NCBI GenBank assembly: GCA_947034885.2
Contig: OX344749.2
Location: 27,977,501 to 28,041,500, forward strand
Reading direction: 5' to 3'
Origin: Thuidium tamariscinum
Taxonomy: Eukaryota; Streptophyta; Bryopsida; Hypnales; Thuidiaceae
Length of the DNA: 64,000 bases
In this document: positions 44,390 through 55,920 of the stretch, one piece after another
How the letters are laid out: every line of letters begins with the position of its first letter
Numbering within the stretch: position 1 is the first letter of the stretch
Made by a program: the position numbers and the translations under genes
The notes under the pieces: model-generated
Databases searched by the model: none
The model's input: the letters and a program-made list of their open reading frames with translations, nothing else
Told to the model about the DNA's origin: nothing

Positions 44390-46224
44390 TTAAATTTAAA
44401 CACTATGTTATTCATACATAGTTTTATATATTTTTACACAAGTGCAATGCTTCGTCATATTCCCTGCAAACAGAGTTAAGTTACAACTGTCAAGCGACGG
44501 AAGGAATGTTATTCAAATATTTCTGTAGCTGTAAAACAATTGGGTCGAAAGTGGACCCTGCTTCAATGCCGCAGCAAGGCACACGGAAACGACGGGATTC
44601 TGAACTCCAGAATTCCTTATCAATTTTGCGTTAACCATTTTGCGCAAGGTTCGAGAAGAAGATGCTGTACTGTACACAGTCCAGCCATCCAGCCTTGGCT
44701 TGCTTTGCCGCCATGAAGAACGTTGGGAGTTGGGAATGGAGGGGGGCGCCAACGGGACTGTCACGTACATTCTCACGGACCTCACGTTTGAATTTGTGCC
44801 CGCCCAAAATTTGAATTCAGTTGCTGCAGCAACGTTATCTGTCACAACTCACAACTGGTCTGACGGTTTCGACGTAATGGTGTTGTCGGCACCTTCTTGT
44901 CTTGCATAGCTTCGCTCGTTTCAAATTCCGTTTCGGTGATCCTTTTTTGGGTTCACTACTATTTCCGTATTTGCGTAAAGAAGCGGTACGTAACTGTAAC
45001 GAGCCCTGTGTTGCAGTTTGTAGAAGATGGTTGACTTGGCTTTGGTTCTTTCTCTTCTTTGTGACTTAGTTTGAGGAGGTTGTGTTGCGCGAGGGTGAGA
45101 TCGTTCCTTTAAGCGCTTCTTTCATCTGGAGGGGTGTGTGCATTTTGAATTTTTGGTTGAGCCTCTTCTGGGACACGGAGCGGTGAAGTTAGTGAAAGCG
45201 TGGCACTTCTGTTTGACTCTGGAGGGGTGTCTCTCGAGACTAATGCGTGGCGTCTTCTTTTTTACAGGCGTAGGAGGTTTTTCAAATATGTGCTGAGAAT
45301 TCGGCCACTGAGGTCGTGATGTGGGATTTATGTCTGTTTGAAGGGTGGGCTAATCTCGACTTCGTATGTGACTTGGCCACCATTTAAGTCATACGCTAGC
45401 ATTGAGCTCGAGAGAGATTTCTGATAGACTTTCTCTTCGGGAGTTAGTAACGAGGAGTATTGTTAAGGTGAAAATTTTGCCTCGCAGTCTGGAGGTGGAG
45501 GGTTTTCGGACTTGCGGTGGTCTTGACGACAAATAGGCTATGACTGCCGTGAACTATGGCTGATGAGGTTCTTGTGAGTCGGTGACCAGAGGAAGCAGGT
45601 ACAAGATGTGATCAGTTTTCTCAAAGTCAGGTACGGTCTCCTATGCGTGCTCATTCCAATACAGGTTCTACTCAATATTTGTGCACCTCATTTTCTGAGG
45701 TTGCACCGGTACAAACTTAGGAGATAGTGTTGGTAGAATAGCCTTTACAGCCGTGTTGTGATTTATAAAATGGTTCTTTTCAAATTGGAACGCATCACAT
45801 TCCGCAGAGCTGCTTTGAAGGGTCACTTTAAGATTGCAACACCATCTCAATTTTCATATTCCCTTCTTTGGCAGTCGGTTCCACTGATGCCTTAATTGAT
45901 GCACATTTTCTTGGTTACTTTTGAATCAGGAAGATACTGTGAGCAAGATGAAGCAGAGTCTCAGTGCGGGTCAGTTAAGTGATGTGGAAGCTTCCAACGG
46001 GACGGTTAGCCGTTCTTTGAAGTCGGCTTCGATTGGTGATCGTCAGAACTGTCTGCCGCTAGCGCGTGTATCAGTGCTGAGGGGCCTAACTTGTATCCCT
46101 TGCGCACAATTTTGCAAGTCTTGAAGTCCACTTGCCTGTGGTACGGAAGAGAAAGGTGAAAAACAGGTAAGCAGGTCCAAGGCAGGTGCAAGTACACATA
46201 GCAAGCGAACACTGACGATCGTCA
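44390..46224 (+). promoter_or_regulatory. G+C-rich promoter and leader of the coiled-coil gene
   Basis: Composition rises to gene level at about 44.5 kb and stays so to the ATG at 46225. An acceptor-like TTTTGAATCAG precedes 45930, so a leader intron is possible. A 60-codon frame from the ATG at 45948 (MKQSLSAGQLSDVE...) is in another frame and ends at 46124. It could be an upstream ORF or an alternative first exon. Confidence 0.45.
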
Positions 46225-48551
46225 ATGAGTATCGCACGAAACCCGATCCTAATGGGGCTCTCGGATGTGCTGGATGGCACAACAGACTGGCTGAATGGAC
46301 AGAACGAGAGTGTCAAGGGTCTGCTTGGGGGCCATGCGACGGAAAAATGTGATAGCTGGAGGGAACTAAAACTTTCGGAATGCTTGAAGGAGCTCGCATC
46401 ATTTCAAAGGTCTGTTTCCGAGGAGAACCCTTTCCTGCCGAAAGACCTCAATAGCACTCTGCTTACGGCGGGGTTAACCCAGTCCGTACGAGAGAAAGAG
46501 ACCGAATCAGTGTCCTCTGCAGTTAAGAACATAAGACGACGTGAGGTGAAAGACATACAACAGAAGCCGTGGTCGTTCTCTACAAAAGCTTCGTCGCGGT
46601 CGTCGAGTGCCGGCTTATTTAAGGGTGAACTAAAGATCCGAGTGTCCAAGAAATCGCCCGTTGGGGCTGCGAAGCCAAGACAGTATGTCGTTCACTCTAA
46701 CCCCCTTGCGAGTGATCAGAGGTTGTCTGCGGCTTCATCAAAGAGGAGAGAGTCACTTGACCAATCTCCCACCAATTGCCGGCGCATGAGTAACTCCCCT
46801 TCATTCAAGACGAAGTCAGCCGAGAGAAAGAAAAATGGATTTGGTGTCCCGGGGTCAAATTTGGCAGGGAGAATGAAGGCTCTGGAACGCACTCCAGCCA
46901 GCAAGGCAGCAAAGCTCACGGACAGGCAAAAGGTGCTTCTCAAGAGAGTGATGAATAGTCCGACGAATACGCCAATGACTGGATTGAAACGGATCCAGAG
47001 GGACAAGGTTGGTGTCCTTGCTGCAACCGTGGATCTTTCTGCCGCAGCTCGTAGAGCTCGTCGTTTGTCACAGGTTCTCAGAAGCGAGCACGAAATTAAG
47101 CATCAGAACCAGAAGTATGCGAAAGAGTTGCAAGATCTGCGGCGACAATATGCCATTAAGGAAGAGGAGGTAATTTTTTGAGTTTTGTGCTACATAATCC
47201 AAACGTAATTGCCCACTCCATATGTCTTTCTTTCTATAACTTAACGCAAATTTCTCGGTCGAAACGCTTATGCATCCCTGAATATTTGCACCTTTGCTGC
47301 CAACAGTAGACAATATATGCGCTGTGAACCCCTCCTACCGTAAATGAATCAGTCTTATACTTTTTGTGCCCCATATCCTTTGAATGTTGTGCAGGCTGAT
47401 AGAGCTCAATCGGCGGGTATGCTTCTTCGGCAAGTATGTGTAAACCAGGCCGAAGAGCTGAAGGCATACAAGGGAGCGTTTCCAACTCTCATGAAAGATC
47501 TGTCAGACCTACGAGAGAACTACTACAAGCAAGAGAAAGAGCTGCAGACAGAGCTCAACTTGAAACTCAGCCTTGAGGCAGAGGGCTCCGAACTTCGGAA
47601 CCGTGTTGAATGTCTGACAGATGACATCAAACAGGTAACTCGACGCAGATGGATGTATTTTCATGTTCCACGTCTCTTCAGCAATGGTGAAATTATGCCT
47701 CCTGATCGTGTTCTGATTTGTAGTTGCTGGGTTAAGCTCTAGAGTGAGTGTTGCAGAATAGATTTGAACGACTTGCAGCTCTCTTTTTTTGAGAACTTTG
47801 TTACTCTAACTTCTCTGTCATGCCTGTGAAGACAAGAACGTTGAACACCGTTCTAGCAGAACGTGTCCACCAGTATGAGAAGTCCCAGTGCACTAGTTGT
47901 CGGCTCCACATCAACCAAAAGTCGGTGAAGAAAGAGGTCCGCGATCTGTACTTGCCTCTCTCTTTTAAACCTGGTGAAATGCATAGAGCTCAGTGAGTCG
48001 GAATCTTGCACCACTTAATCTCAAAAATGATGGTGTCCTCAGGTGTCCCTGTTGTCTGCAAAGAAAAAGGCAGTTCAGCCTTTCAGAACACCACAACGGC
48101 CCCGCTCAGATTCAAATCTTGTGAGGAGCAGTCCAAGGACTAGGTCGTCAATGAAAAAGGTAGTCGTCTACCCTGCTTTTGTCGCTGATGTCATTTAGAG
48201 CCAAGGTCGAAGGATACCGTGTATCATTCGTATTTCATGAAGGAGAGATAACTTTCTGAGCTTTGTAGTCCCTGAAGTTTTTCTTAGAGGTTATATGTTA
48301 CAAACTCTAAGCTCTCAATTGCACTTCTTTTTCAGTTGGAGAATGTATACCAACAGGAAAACGTGAAACCTCCTCTCAAAGGTGCTGGAGAGGCAGTCCA
48401 GAACGATTCTGCACTTCAGGCAAGGTGTGAAAATATATCGCAAGGTCTGTCAAACGCAGATAGCCCTCCAGTCAGTTCGCTGAAGCCCAGAACCAGCTCA
48501 ATCGTATTCACTGCATCTAAAGCTCTGGAAAATCATCACCGAAACATGTAA
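46225..48551 (+). CDS. Basic coiled-coil protein of unknown function
   Basis: Five exons: 46225-47169, 47395-47634, 47832-47936, 48043-48159 and 48336-48551; 540 aa. An in-frame TGA at 46213 lies just upstream of the ATG. Residues about 100-270 are basic and Ser/Pro-rich (SSRSSSAGLFKGELKIRVSK, SPTNCRRMSNSPSF), like microtubule- or chromatin-bound regions. From about residue 285 heptad-like coiled coil follows (RRARRLSQVLRSEHEIKHQN, QAEELKAYKGAFPTLMKDL, LRENYYKQEKELQTEL). A short CTSC-containing stretch and a basic tail (RTPQRPRSDSNLVRSSPRTR) end it. The exon 3 donor would be GTCCGC, a weak site; the strong GTGAGT at 47993 shifts the frame into an early stop. I do not recognise the family; a cytoskeletal or meiotic role would be a guess. 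Confidence 0.7.
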
Positions 48552-51500
48552 AATGCTGTAAATGACTTCGTATCTAGGACAGGATAATTAGTATCAGTAT
48601 CCATTTCCAATGTGCGAAACTGCGCTAGTTACTGCGTCATATCTTTGAATGTGGTCAAAGTTTTCGCGACTGAGCCTACTTCAGATCTGTTGCATAGATT
48701 GAATATCGTTCACATTTCATCTCGACTCCAATTTGAGTTTGCTTGGAGAGGACAATGCCTCATTTCCACTGGGAGGACTAAATGACTGCGATGTAACAGC
48801 TAGTTGCGTCCCTACACTGAAAGGACTAGCTACGAATCTCTTGATCAATCTGGAATAGAAACACGTGGAGATAAAAAAAAGTGGGTCTCTCATTCTGTTC
48901 CCATGGTTCCCATGTGTGTTTCAGACTTTAGAGCTCGGCCACTAAGTACCTTTTGTGTGTATTGCCATGGTATTCCTTCGCATGGCAGCCTGGCAGTGAG
49001 CCATTGCATAGCCATTCTCTGTGTGAGAACTAGCCAGGTGTGACATCCTTGAAATTCCCTGTATGCTAGGTTTTGAATAAGTTATGTCTGGCACACAGAT
49101 GTCGCGACTTGACATGAAGCAATTCGAGAATGCTGTAACTTATGACCTCGGGATTCACGAGTCCCTGAACTTGGGAAGGGAGCTTCAATCCAGAGCAGAG
49201 ATTTATGAACGAGGCCTAAATAATCAGGAATTAGATAAGCCTGAACCCCCAATAGTACCGTCGGGTGCTGTTTGTCTTGGGCGAGGTTATTGAGATCCCT
49301 GGGCTTTCTGTAATAGATATCATTGTGTCCAAGTGTTTGTTCAGTGATTGCGGGTAACATTTAATTGGCTGTAAATAAACTTAGTTAGGTCCGTTTGTTT
49401 TCTTCATATACTTGCCTGACCTTGACGAGGAGGGAAATCTGGGATCCATGAAGAGTTTCCTTGAGGATCTGCACTCGGAAAGCTCAAATTGAAGGAGACT
49501 TTAGAAGATTTTGCAGATTGGCAGTTTGGCGACAATTCAGCGTCTGTAATAGCTTGGTGTTTGAGGGATGTTCACAATTGTAACATCGTCTGTGGAAAGA
49601 ATGAGGTCTAAGCTTATCCAACACCTGCCAAAATTCTGTTGGACAGAGCAGTTAATGGTGCACTGTTAACTCTTTGTAAGGTTGAGGGACCTTTTTGTAC
49701 ATTTCGAGGCTTCATTTAATTGACCATGAAAACCAACTTAATGTAAGAATGTGGTTGGGGGCCTCGTACATTCTCTCTTGCATTCCATTTTTTTTTTTTT
49801 TTAAATGGGGAGAACCACTGCATTCAAAGTCACATACAAAACAGTGAGCTGGACAACGAAAAGAGACAGACACCAACCAACAGGCACCAACCAAAAGAAC
49901 CAAGAAAATGAGTGCAGGAAGGCCTAGACATATTGAATAGCAGAGGGGGGCTCCATCTTCCACCTAATCATGCATTCCATTTTATTATTTTGAAACAAAT
50001 GGATAACCCATCACATTGAAAAGAATCTTGCATTCTATTTCATTTGTTTAAAAGAAAGCCCTAAAAAACTAATGTTAGTAGTCTGAACATTTTAGGGAGT
50101 GTACAGTTGGAAATTAAGAAGCAGCGATTCATTTTACCCTTGAAAGATAAGAAAATTCATTGGAACACTTCATGGAATGTACAAACAACAAACTTGAATT
50201 CATAATATAATCAACCTTCTCAATGATTGTGTGGTGTGTCTAAACAAAGACCTCAGTTTAATGCCTAAGTGTCTAGACTCATCTCTAGAATTGGTAATTT
50301 GGGAAAAATCATCATAAAGTACTATTTGGAAGAGTATTTTGGAATTGAGGTTCAAATAAAAGTTGTAGAGTTTAAGTTTTAAATTCTATCTATATGGTGA
50401 AATTCACCAACACTAGCACTAATATTTTTCTATAAATTTTGAAAGGAAAAATTTGAAATTCCTTCTAAATTCAATTACAAGCAAAATATTGTCATTTTCT
50501 TTAGTAAGTTTGGTTGAAATGGATTTGAAATGAGGTTCTCTTGACATGGTGATTTTTTGAAATTTTTGGGTTTTTTAATTCTATGATCTTATTTTTGCAA
50601 GTTTAGTTTTGAACTAGAATCAATGCAATTTTGGCTTGATCAATTACTTGACATCCTTCCACAATTGTAATTTTAGAAAAAAATCCAACCCTTTTGTAGT
50701 ACAACAACTTGATAAAATATCTTTAAAAATTAGGGTGACTTTCATCCTAGTTATAATGAGAAAGAAATTTGATTTTCAATTTGTACATCATTTAAAAATT
50801 GGACATAGAGCACTTAGAATCCAATGTCCATTCAAAGTATGCAAGAATTCTTAGGCATGTTCCTACAAAGTCATTTTGGGCTAGATGTTCATGAAATTTG
50901 GATACAATGTGTAAACATGTACCACAGATGTGAAATAATGATTTTTTTGATTAGGTGCTCACATCAAAAGATATGCTACTTTCAATTTTGGGGGTAGCTT
51001 AGGTAGTTTAGGAATCATTTGAAAATTTTATACAAAAGAATTCATCAACTCCTAAAATATGGCATGTATGTACTATGGTATACAATTGTCAAAAAATAAT
51101 AATTTAGTCCTCAAATTACATTCGAAGAGGAATCAAACTTTCTTTGCTATATCAAATTAGTTTTAAGGAAAAATGTTTTTTTTTTTCTTTTCTAATTTCA
51201 AGTCCTATTATCTTGCAATCTGTGAAGTCAAAATTGTTGAAATTTTTTGAGACAAAATCAAAATGTTTATTGTTAACTTTCCACTACTCAAATTTCAAAT
51301 AAAAAATTTCCTTAGTGCACAAGAAATCATCAAGGAACAAGTAGTATGTTACCAAGTCACTTGTGCTTGCATTGCAAGGTGATTTATAGTAACTCTATGT
51401 TTGCTTCTAAATTTTTTCATAAGTAAACCCCAAAACATATATTTATAGTTGGTTAAATTTCTATTCTTTTATAGAACATAAATTTTACTTCAAAAGGGCT

Positions 51501-51702
51501 TAAAGTTTGCTAGTTTTATTTTGTAGAAATGAAAAGAAAATTCTTCCCACTTCAAACATTATAATCTTACAATCCACAAGGTCAAATGGAATAAAAGTTT
51601 TTTTTACTCTAATAGAATATTTTACTTTAGTTTCGTACAATTGAAGTTTAAGAAAAAATTCAATTTCCATTTTTGAATAACATACCAAAAAAAATGCAAT
51701 CT
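48552..51702. other. 3' flank and A+T-rich spacer
   Basis: 48.55-49.7 kb keeps gene-like composition and holds a 69-codon ATG frame (49084-49293, MSGTQMSRLDMKQFENAVTY...), not recognised and possibly 3' UTR. From 49.8 kb the sequence is A+T-rich spacer with no gene seen. Confidence 0.4.
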
Positions 51703-52281
51703 TTAACCCCTAAATGCCCGAGGCACCAAAATTTGGTGTTTGCAAAACTTTGAAGTTAAATAAAACCTAATCAAATTACTATTTTTAGTTGTTTATATTT
51801 TTAGAAAGTTCTTTTTGAAGTCTAGTTTGAGTGTCAAAAGTTCGATTTGGAAAATGAATGATAGTGATTTTTCTATTCAAGATTTTGTGCAAGTTTATTC
51901 ATTCTAATCTTGACTTTCCATAGTGTCAAGAGCACTTGACAATGAGCCTCAAATACATTAGATCTTGGAGAAAAAATCACATTCAAAATTCACTTACAAA
52001 TATTGTAGAGTAGATTTTGAAAAGCCATAAATTGATTAGAATTATGCATGTTAGGCCCTTTAATTTCATATTTTGTTGATCACCAACTTTTCAAATTTGA
52101 CTTGCGAAAAGAGGATGATTGTTGTGTTTTTTTTTCTTCTGTGATTTTTAACATGCCTAATTTGAATTTGTATGGTTACGATTTTTTTTTAAAAATTCAT
52201 CGTATCAAAATGTTGACATTTTGTTCAATTTAGAGCAAATTCCAAGAAGCTCAAAACAAGCCTTGGGCATTTAGGGATTAA
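51703..52281. mobile_element. TTAA-flanked element with TAAATGCCC ends (579 bp)
   Basis: TTAACCCCTAAATGCCC at the left and GGGCATTTAGGGATTAA at the right. The first 12 bases match the 0.9-kb family but the next bases and the interior differ, so it is a related, separate family. Relatives lie at 37600-37882 and perhaps at 36059. Confidence 0.7.
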
Positions 52282-52552
52282 CAATGTTTCTCTACCACCA
52301 CCACCCCAAGCCTTCAAAGCTTAATTTTGGGATTTGAATAGAACCAGTATAGACTTCAGGGGGTATTTATATCAATACACTTTTCTATAAATGAAATTGA
52401 AGCTAAAAATAAATAATTAATAATATAGCCTCTAGTCTCAAAACTACACTAGATAGTAGCCATGTAGTAGGCACTTCTGATGCAACCTATGAGGTTTTAG
52501 GTTCAACTCTCAATACTAACATTATTGGTATAGAAGCTCCCTATGTTGACTT

Positions 52553-52843
52553 CATTAAAGAAGATTGAGGGATCCAATAGGCTGTTTTCACGATTATTCC
52601 TCAAATTGTTCTCGTAAGTACTAGCTGTTGTCAGTCCAGCATTTACCAAAAATAAATAAATAAATAATTTTTGAGTCTTGAAATATGAAAAAAAACTCCC
52701 AATTTTTTTATTCAATTTTTTTAATGACGTGGCACCCTCTTGACTATGTAGGATTCTTGCAATTCTATATTCCTGTGGCAGTTTCCACGTTTTCAATCTG
52801 TGGGAACTCGTGGTCTCCTAGAGGCTTTAAATCTCTCCTAATG
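52553..52843. mobile_element. CATTAGA-type MITE, copy 5 (291 bp)
   Basis: CATTAAAGAAGATTGAGGGA at the left and GGCTTTAAATCTCTCCTAATG-like at the right. Inside it has AGCTGTTGTCAGTCCAGC, AATGACGTGGCACCCTC and GACTATGTAGGATTC, shared with other copies. Confidence 0.7.
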
Positions 52844-53988
52844 TGGATTTGCAAGGAGAGGGAGTTTATTCTTCTATTTGTTCCTAATGGGGATACCCAA
52901 GGTATGTAAATCTTGGTGGCTTTGACGCCAAGTTGCCTTGGATGTTGTATAGTGTCAATCTAATTGTCATTCTTGAAGGTTGTATGTCTCAAAAAAAATG
53001 GTCCCTTTGCTTTAATAATGTCCTACAGAAAAATAGTTTCCATTGCCTCAAATTTTAAAAAAAGAATATGATTATATTTAATTAGACAATATCAAATTTG
53101 AATATCAATATTTTAATAGTTTTTATTAATTAAATATATTATAATGTCATTTTATTAATTTATAATATATAAATTACTAGTATATCAAGTATTGTTGCTA
53201 TAGTCAAAATCAAAGTATAAGGTAACTTTTGAAATTTTTAATGCATAAAGTTTTTGAAATTCAATAACTTTCACATCATATGTCCAAATGCCATGAAATG
53301 AAGCTCATGCATCCTTCTTTATTAAGGGCTTTCCGGCGGTAAAAATGACACAATTCAAGGATGTGTTATCTAGGAGATCTCAACATGACAAAAAAACAAA
53401 AACAAAAAACCTATTTTAAAGTGTAGGTTATAAATTAACAGTTAGCTACATTAACTACCAAAACTCAATACAAAATCTGAATGTTTTCATCCAAACAACT
53501 ATTCCATGAGTATCAATGGACAAAGTTCACAGGTGTACACATGAAAGTTGTAGTGAGCAACATAATCCACATTACTAAGGAAGTTTGACAAAAAAATTAG
53601 TTGTGATTTGAAAGAAAATTAGTTTCAAAGTTAGCCATGTCTAAAACTTGGTTTTGATCACCACACAAATCACCATGATTTGGAACTACTTTATTTTTTG
53701 TCAATTCTTTTTGGAACTCCGATAAAGGTAGAACTATGAAAATCTACACTATACAAATGAAAGAGAATTAACATAAGAACCTACCAATATTAGATGAATG
53801 TACAAAGAAAGATTCTATATGCTCAAAATGTGTGTGTATTCACCTGTTGTTCCAAATTTAAGGATTAAGATAATTGCACCTATTCCTTAACCCTTTTAAA
53901 CCTGACCCCTACAAGTGCTTGCCTAATATATAGTGCCCTTATTCTTAAGAGCCTAGGGTCCCTTTTAAATGCAGATCTTTACACAATT
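52844..53988. other. A+T-rich spacer with an inverted copy of a dispersed repeat
   Basis: About 53200-53440 is the reverse complement of the 6553/9520 repeat (GAGATCTCAACATGACA, CATGCATCCTT). No gene was seen. Confidence 0.5.
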
Positions 53989-54289
53989 CATTAGATGAAA
54001 TCTGAGGGCATTAGGAGACCGTTTCGGGTCTGTTCCCGAAACGGCTCCCAATGCCGCAGATCCTCGTCAGGCCGATTTTTATGGAAAAAAAAAAAAAAAA
54101 AAAAAAAATTTTTTTTTTTTGGGTCCTGAAATATGAAAATAAGTCCAAAAAAAAAAATTTGAAAAAAAAAAAAATATATATTACGTGGCAGTGTCCCGAC
54201 CACGTAGGATTCGGGTTCACAGGGCAGAAACTGCGTTCCCGCAGTCCGGGAACCTGCAGTCTCCTAATGCCCTCAAATTTCTTCTAATG
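53989..54289. mobile_element. CATTAGA-type MITE, copy 6 (301 bp)
   Basis: CATTAGATGAAATCTGAGGGC at the left (first 20: CATTAGATGAAATCTGAGGG) and CCTCAAATTTCTTCTAATG at the right, inverted. G+C-rich arms hold GGGTCTGTTCCCGAAACGG. The centre has A and T runs and ACGTGGCAGTGTCCCGACC. It is non-coding. Confidence 0.85.
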
Positions 54290-55920
54290 TGAAAATTTGT
54301 AGTTTATTCACGACTCACGAGGTGTCCCAAAAATGTATTTACATTTACTTGTTTAAAAATAAATAAAAATGCATTACATCTGGCAAGGCGGAGAGTCTGA
54401 GACGCATTTAGGTCTCCTGTAGTCTGCGTTCCAGAGTCGTCGCCCTGACCGACGGTGGTGGCAGAGTCCTCGTCACCCAGCTTCATCTGCGAACTGTGAG
54501 TTTGTCGCTTAGAGTATATACTGCCCCGCCCACGTTCGATCGAGGCTGCACGTTTGCAATCGAAGGCGGCCCTGACAAAATCTGCTTTTGGGGGGGTTCA
54601 TTGAGATGTCCGCATGGAATGATGACTATGCGGTGCGTCACCTTCGCCCGAAGCATCTTCCGATCGAACCGAGCTCTCAATTCGGCGTGTTCTCAATGTA
54701 CATAAACTTTCACAACTTTGCTGCATGTTTGTGTGGGTGTCAATTGTTGGCATGGGCAATTGGGCATGGTAGAACTTCATTAGGTTCTGAGCGAGTGGGC
54801 AGTTTGCCCTGGGGGGAACTTAACTAATCGAATCAATCTGTTTGCTCTTGTTCGGTTGAATTTGCGTCTGAAATTGGCTCGAGTTTCGGTGATGGACCCT
54901 GCATGCGCGCGTAGTCTTGTGAAGGTAACGATCTTTTCTGTTTCATTGTGAGTTTACAATCAAGGAATTGTAGTTCTTTCCCCTTGCTTTCAGTTCGTAG
55001 AAATTAGTTGGCCGCGCATGTAAGAATTCCCCGCCCACCGAGCGAAATTTCTATTGCAGTATTACTTAACTTAGGCTTGTCCTCGTTACTTTTCTACAAT
55101 TCGCCGCTGTGAAACCTGGAGCGTTGGGGGAATTCGATGTGGTTCTCTAGAGCTTTAAGTAATGTGCTCACAATGTGGGCTACAATTTGGCGTAAGTTGC
55201 TAAAACGCTAGCAGTTGTGAGTTTTTTTTTTACAACAAGCTAGCCACGATTCAACCCGCTACGTTGATTCGGAGATTTACCTGCAGCGGCAAAGTCGCGC
55301 GAATCCAGTGAGGCAGGCGGTTTGGCTTTTGTGTACTAGCTAGAGACGTAGCACTGCCTGTTTTGTGAGGACGACGCCTGCTGAAAATTTGGACGAATTT
55401 CTCTTTTTCGTGGAGATACTCTGCTCTTTTCCTGCCTGCAGGCAAAAAATTCTGGGATTTTTTTAATCCCAGTACGTGATCGCCACCGAATCTATTATTA
55501 TTTTCTCGTTCATTTATGCTTAAAAAACTAGAATTGCTTTAGTGTTGTCAGGAAGAGATCCAAGAACAGACGACTTCCAGGGAATGAGCATCATTAGCTT
55601 GTGCAACTTTATTATGCGTAGTTCAAAGCAGCAAAGTCGATGACGTGAAAATGCAAGGTGCCCGTCACCACTCGCAGACTTGACTTTGCCAATCTCTTCC
55701 TGCTGTGGTATGCGTACTCGCAATGGCATGTCCTCGTGAGCTTGTTCATGTTAGACTTCATTTCTTTACGAAATTTCAGTACTTCCTGTAGAGAATTTGT
55801 GCTTAATTTGTTTTTTTTGTTGTATCATCAACATCCTTTTCAGATACGAGCCAGCCTGAGCTGAACCGATGAGGTGGTCGTAAGCAACAGAGCCACCACA
55901 CGCTTGCGCGAGCTTCAGCC
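54290..55920 (+). promoter_or_regulatory. G+C-rich promoter and leader of the permease gene
   Basis: Gene-like composition from about 54.4 kb to the ATG at 55921. It probably contains the promoter and 5' UTR, with a possible leader intron (GGTAACGATC near 54924 to TTTTCAG near 55843). Open frames here do not resemble proteins. Confidence 0.5.

Noticed and set aside
44513..44845. 110-codon minus-strand frame before the coiled-coil gene
   Set aside because: It lies in the G+C-rich leader of a plus-strand gene and shows no domain; it is probably chance.
49084..49293. 69-codon ATG frame after the coiled-coil gene
   Set aside because: The composition is protein-like, but there is no homology or splice context; kept only as a note in the flank entry.
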